Shown one piece after another: positions 20,609 through 21,536 of a stretch of 21,536 bases of DNA. The DNA is taken from contig CALSCQ010001724.1 in assembly GCA_943704525.1 (NCBI GenBank), positions 1-21,536 of the forward strand, written 5' to 3'. Numbering within the stretch: position 1 is the first letter of the stretch; every line of letters begins with the position of its first letter. The DNA is from Pigoraptor vietnamica. Its lineage: Eukaryota; Opisthokonta; Filasterea. Both the position numbers and the translations under genes were made by a program. Below the pieces are notes generated by a model that saw only the letters and a program-made list of their open reading frames with translations, did not search any database and was not told where the DNA came from.

Positions 20609-21267
20609 GGGGGGGGGGGGGGGGGGGTATTTTCTCAGCCTATTTTCGAACAACGAGGCTCAGAAGGTTTGCGGCTTCAGCGCACGTTTTCCCACCAGGA
20701 GGTCGCGTGCTGTTCTCACGACCCCAATATCAGTAGGAGCAACAAACTGGTGTCACTTCTCTCCCTCAGTCGCTCACCTTGCGGGCACCACGCAGCGCTG
20801 TTGTACCTCGTCGCAAACACGCACGTCGTCTGCTTGATCTCCTCAGGCATGAGCAGCTTCTTCACAACAAGCAGCTCGCGCATCGTCACGCACGACGACT
20901 TCGTGGTCGGCACGCCGGCAATCGTTCCGGAGCACGTGTAGTCGCTGCAGTCCGTCGTGCACGTACCGGGAACGCCACCGAGGACGGGCGGCGCGGGCAA
21001 AGGCGTCGACTCGTCCAGCGCGGTGAGCGAAAAGTCGGTGCTCTTTTTCACGCCGTCCACCCATATCGAATACGTCGACTGAAACGCGTCCGTAATAACA
21101 GAGACGAGGTGGAGCACGCGCGTCCCCTTGTTCTTGTCGTTCGTGATCCAGTCCGTGCACGGCCAGTACGTCGTCGGGTCCCCCCCGAATATTTTAAGGT
21201 CAATCTCATCAAAGCTGGCGCACACGCGGTACTGGACGTTGTTGCCTGGGTTCATCTGGAGCCCAAT
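14964..21267 (-). CDS. Single-pass receptor: LamG-like, Cys-rich modules, TM, poly-YxxP tyrosine tail (5' partial)
   Basis: Twelve exons in phase: 21267-20778, 20540-20400, 20151-19954, 19748-19551, 19295-19092, 18830-18630, 18463-18242, 17986-17792, 17597-17482, 17272-16554, 16069-16016 and 15849-14964 (1207 aa). Exon 1 here is a LamG/concanavalin-like domain (VLHLVSVITDAFQSTYSIWV, then DG). Next is CGDGVLHPSELCD (myxo-repeat-like). About seven and a half modules of about 66 residues follow, CPxGxxC...GxYxxxxxxxxCxxC...CxCxxGYY...C, the GCC2/GCC3 or ephrin-receptor-like type. An Ala/Ser/Thr and poly-Gly stalk, one TM (AAVAGGAAGGVVVVCLVGYF), a basic stop-transfer ARADFVKR and the tail complete it. 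The tail has 27 Tyr: four YxxI/V near the membrane, one NPTY, and 20 YxxP. The 5' end is outside the window. Likely a plasma-membrane receptor signalling through tyrosine phosphorylation; the ligand is unknown. One intron has a GC donor. Confidence 0.9.
15003..15623 (-). repeat. Coding repeat: Y-[AST]-[AST]-P-Q-G-like units of the receptor tail
   Basis: Degenerate units of about 8-15 codons, most centred on Tyr-(Ala/Ser)-(Ala/Thr/Ser)-Pro-Gln-Gly, recur from the YLDP site to the final YAAPQ. The DNA shows matching recurrent CCCTGCGG/CGCCGC words on the plus strand, but synonymous sites vary. The repeats therefore look old and kept for their peptide, not freshly amplified. One unit (IAAPQG) has lost its tyrosine. 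Confidence 0.9.
16341..16528. repeat. (CA)n microsatellite in receptor intron
   Basis: CA/CG repeats lie inside the intron 16070-16553, directly downstream (on the transcript) of the donor that follows the membrane-segment exon. The transcript therefore has a long UG tract beginning about 25 nt after the 5' splice site. Confidence 0.95.
17015..17113 (-). repeat. Three tandem 33-nt repeats encoding an Ala/Ser stalk
   Basis: Three consecutive 11-residue units read AVSASSATVAT, AASASSATAAA and VASASSAAVSS in the extracellular stalk of the receptor. The shared core is xxSASSA. They give a flexible or helical Ser/Ala spacer with many possible O-glycosylation sites between the last cysteine module and the poly-Gly segment. 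Confidence 0.85.
17273..17481 (-). other. Non-canonical GC-AG intron in receptor gene
   Basis: The exon ends GGACTTGCGCAG and is followed by GCGAGT, close to the GC-donor consensus CAG|GCAAGT. The next exon (acceptor CTCCGCAG) begins in phase 0 with SVSPDRTACLC, which completes the cysteine module LDCPSGLAQ. The only nearby GT would break the phase. Confidence 0.72.
18050..18219. repeat. (CA)n microsatellite in receptor intron
   Basis: CA repeats with AAAAGCAATACACGCA interruptions cover about 18063-18145, then perfect (CA)n runs from 18146 to 18218. They lie in the intron 17987-18241. On the transcript this is a UG tract starting about 20 nt after the GTGAGT donor. Confidence 0.95.
18903..19075. 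repeat. CA-rich microsatellite in receptor intron
   Basis: Interrupted CACA/CACG/CAGA repeats fill most of the intron 18831-19091. The transcript again carries a UG-rich tract next to the donor at 19091. Confidence 0.92.
20308..20362. repeat. G-rich GGGGAG tract with quadruplex potential
   Basis: Many runs of three to six G separated by one to four A/GA bases lie on the plus strand, inside the receptor intron 20152-20399. The receptor transcript carries the C-rich complement just after its 5' splice site. A similar shorter tract (GGAGGGGGGTGGGGAGG) occurs near 19862-19886 in the intron 19749-19953. Confidence 0.85.
20563..20627. repeat. (TG)n followed by a G20 homopolymer
   Basis: A (TG)n run (about 20563-20605) is followed by 20 consecutive G (20608-20627), inside the receptor intron 20541-20777. 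The transcript reads C20 then (CA)n, ending about 20 nt before the 3' splice site, so it could act as an extended pyrimidine-rich region. Homopolymers of this length are error-prone in assembly. Confidence 0.95.
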
Positions 21268-21536
21268 CTGCGCACGGCATTGTCGAAGGCGTTCGCACGT
21301 GCGTGTGAAGGAGATCAATAATGCTGGTGCAGAGTGCGTGCGGTGAAAATAAACGACTACAGTCACGACTCTCGCATGCACCCACACAAAACACACATCC
21401 GGCATGTCCGTTTCGTAAGGGAGTCACCGAGGGGGACGGGCATGCAGGTCCGCACACGCACAAGCACACACATATGATTGTCTCTGCACGACAGTCGCCG
21501 AGTATCGGGGCGAAAGAGGGCGGGGAGGGGGTTGGG
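21268..21536. other. Receptor intron or upstream sequence, right edge
   Basis: On the minus strand this precedes a CGCAG acceptor at 21268 with the LamG exon in phase 0. It therefore should be intron, at least in part. A GT-rich patch (minus-strand ATGTGTGTGCTTGTGCGTGTG, about 21450-21475) could follow a donor, but no upstream exon could be recognised. A G-rich run closes the window (21517-21536). Confidence 0.45.

Overview
The window looks like nuclear DNA of a GC-rich, intron-rich unicellular eukaryote, most likely a holozoan protist such as a choanoflagellate or filasterean. Three things point that way: spliceosomal GT-AG introns of about 60-480 nt in every gene; animal-type signalling domains (PTB, tandem PDZ, a transmembrane receptor with a tyrosine-motif tail); and one-module-per-exon phase-1 introns in the receptor ectodomain. 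The lineage is an inference, since no rRNA or other marker is present. (CA)n/(TG)n microsatellites fill many introns and create most of the long spurious reading frames.

Layout, left to right. 369-1094 (-): first three coding exons of a fatty-acid-transport-protein type acyl-CoA synthetase, running off the left edge. 1719-4589 (-): seven-exon, about 587-aa adaptor with a CED-6/GULP-like PTB domain followed by two Mint/X11-like PDZ domains. 5130-6453 (+): five-exon mitochondrial single-stranded DNA-binding protein, divergent from the adaptor across a 540-bp region holding an AT-rich island. 7213-10467 (+): five-exon Spinster-like major facilitator transporter. 10695-11304 (-): protein kinase C-lobe with an apparent one-base frameshift and no recognisable N-lobe. 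11670-14679 (+): five-exon, 719-aa mitochondrial acyl-CoA synthetase of the ACSM/AcsA type. 14964-21267 (-), open at the right edge: the last twelve exons of a large single-pass receptor with a LamG-like domain, a run of cysteine-rich modules, an Ala/Ser/Gly-rich stalk, one membrane segment and a 300-residue tail with 27 tyrosines, 20 of them in YxxP motifs.

The genes are not an operon. Two functional themes recur. Lipid activation is represented by the two acyl-CoA synthetases. Tyrosine-motif signalling is represented by the receptor tail, which has YxxP, YxxV/I and one NPTY site, and by the PTB-PDZ-PDZ adaptor, whose PTB family binds NPxY tails. The most interesting item is the receptor: its tail resembles the substrate domain of animal p130Cas, but is attached directly to a transmembrane cysteine-rich receptor. 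A second pattern is that dinucleotide repeats in introns tend to be polarised relative to the transcript: (UG)n next to the 5' splice site and (CA)n next to the 3' splice site.

All exon boundaries were assigned by eye from frame, phase, splice-site sequence and homology recalled from family knowledge. No alignment or transcript evidence was available.
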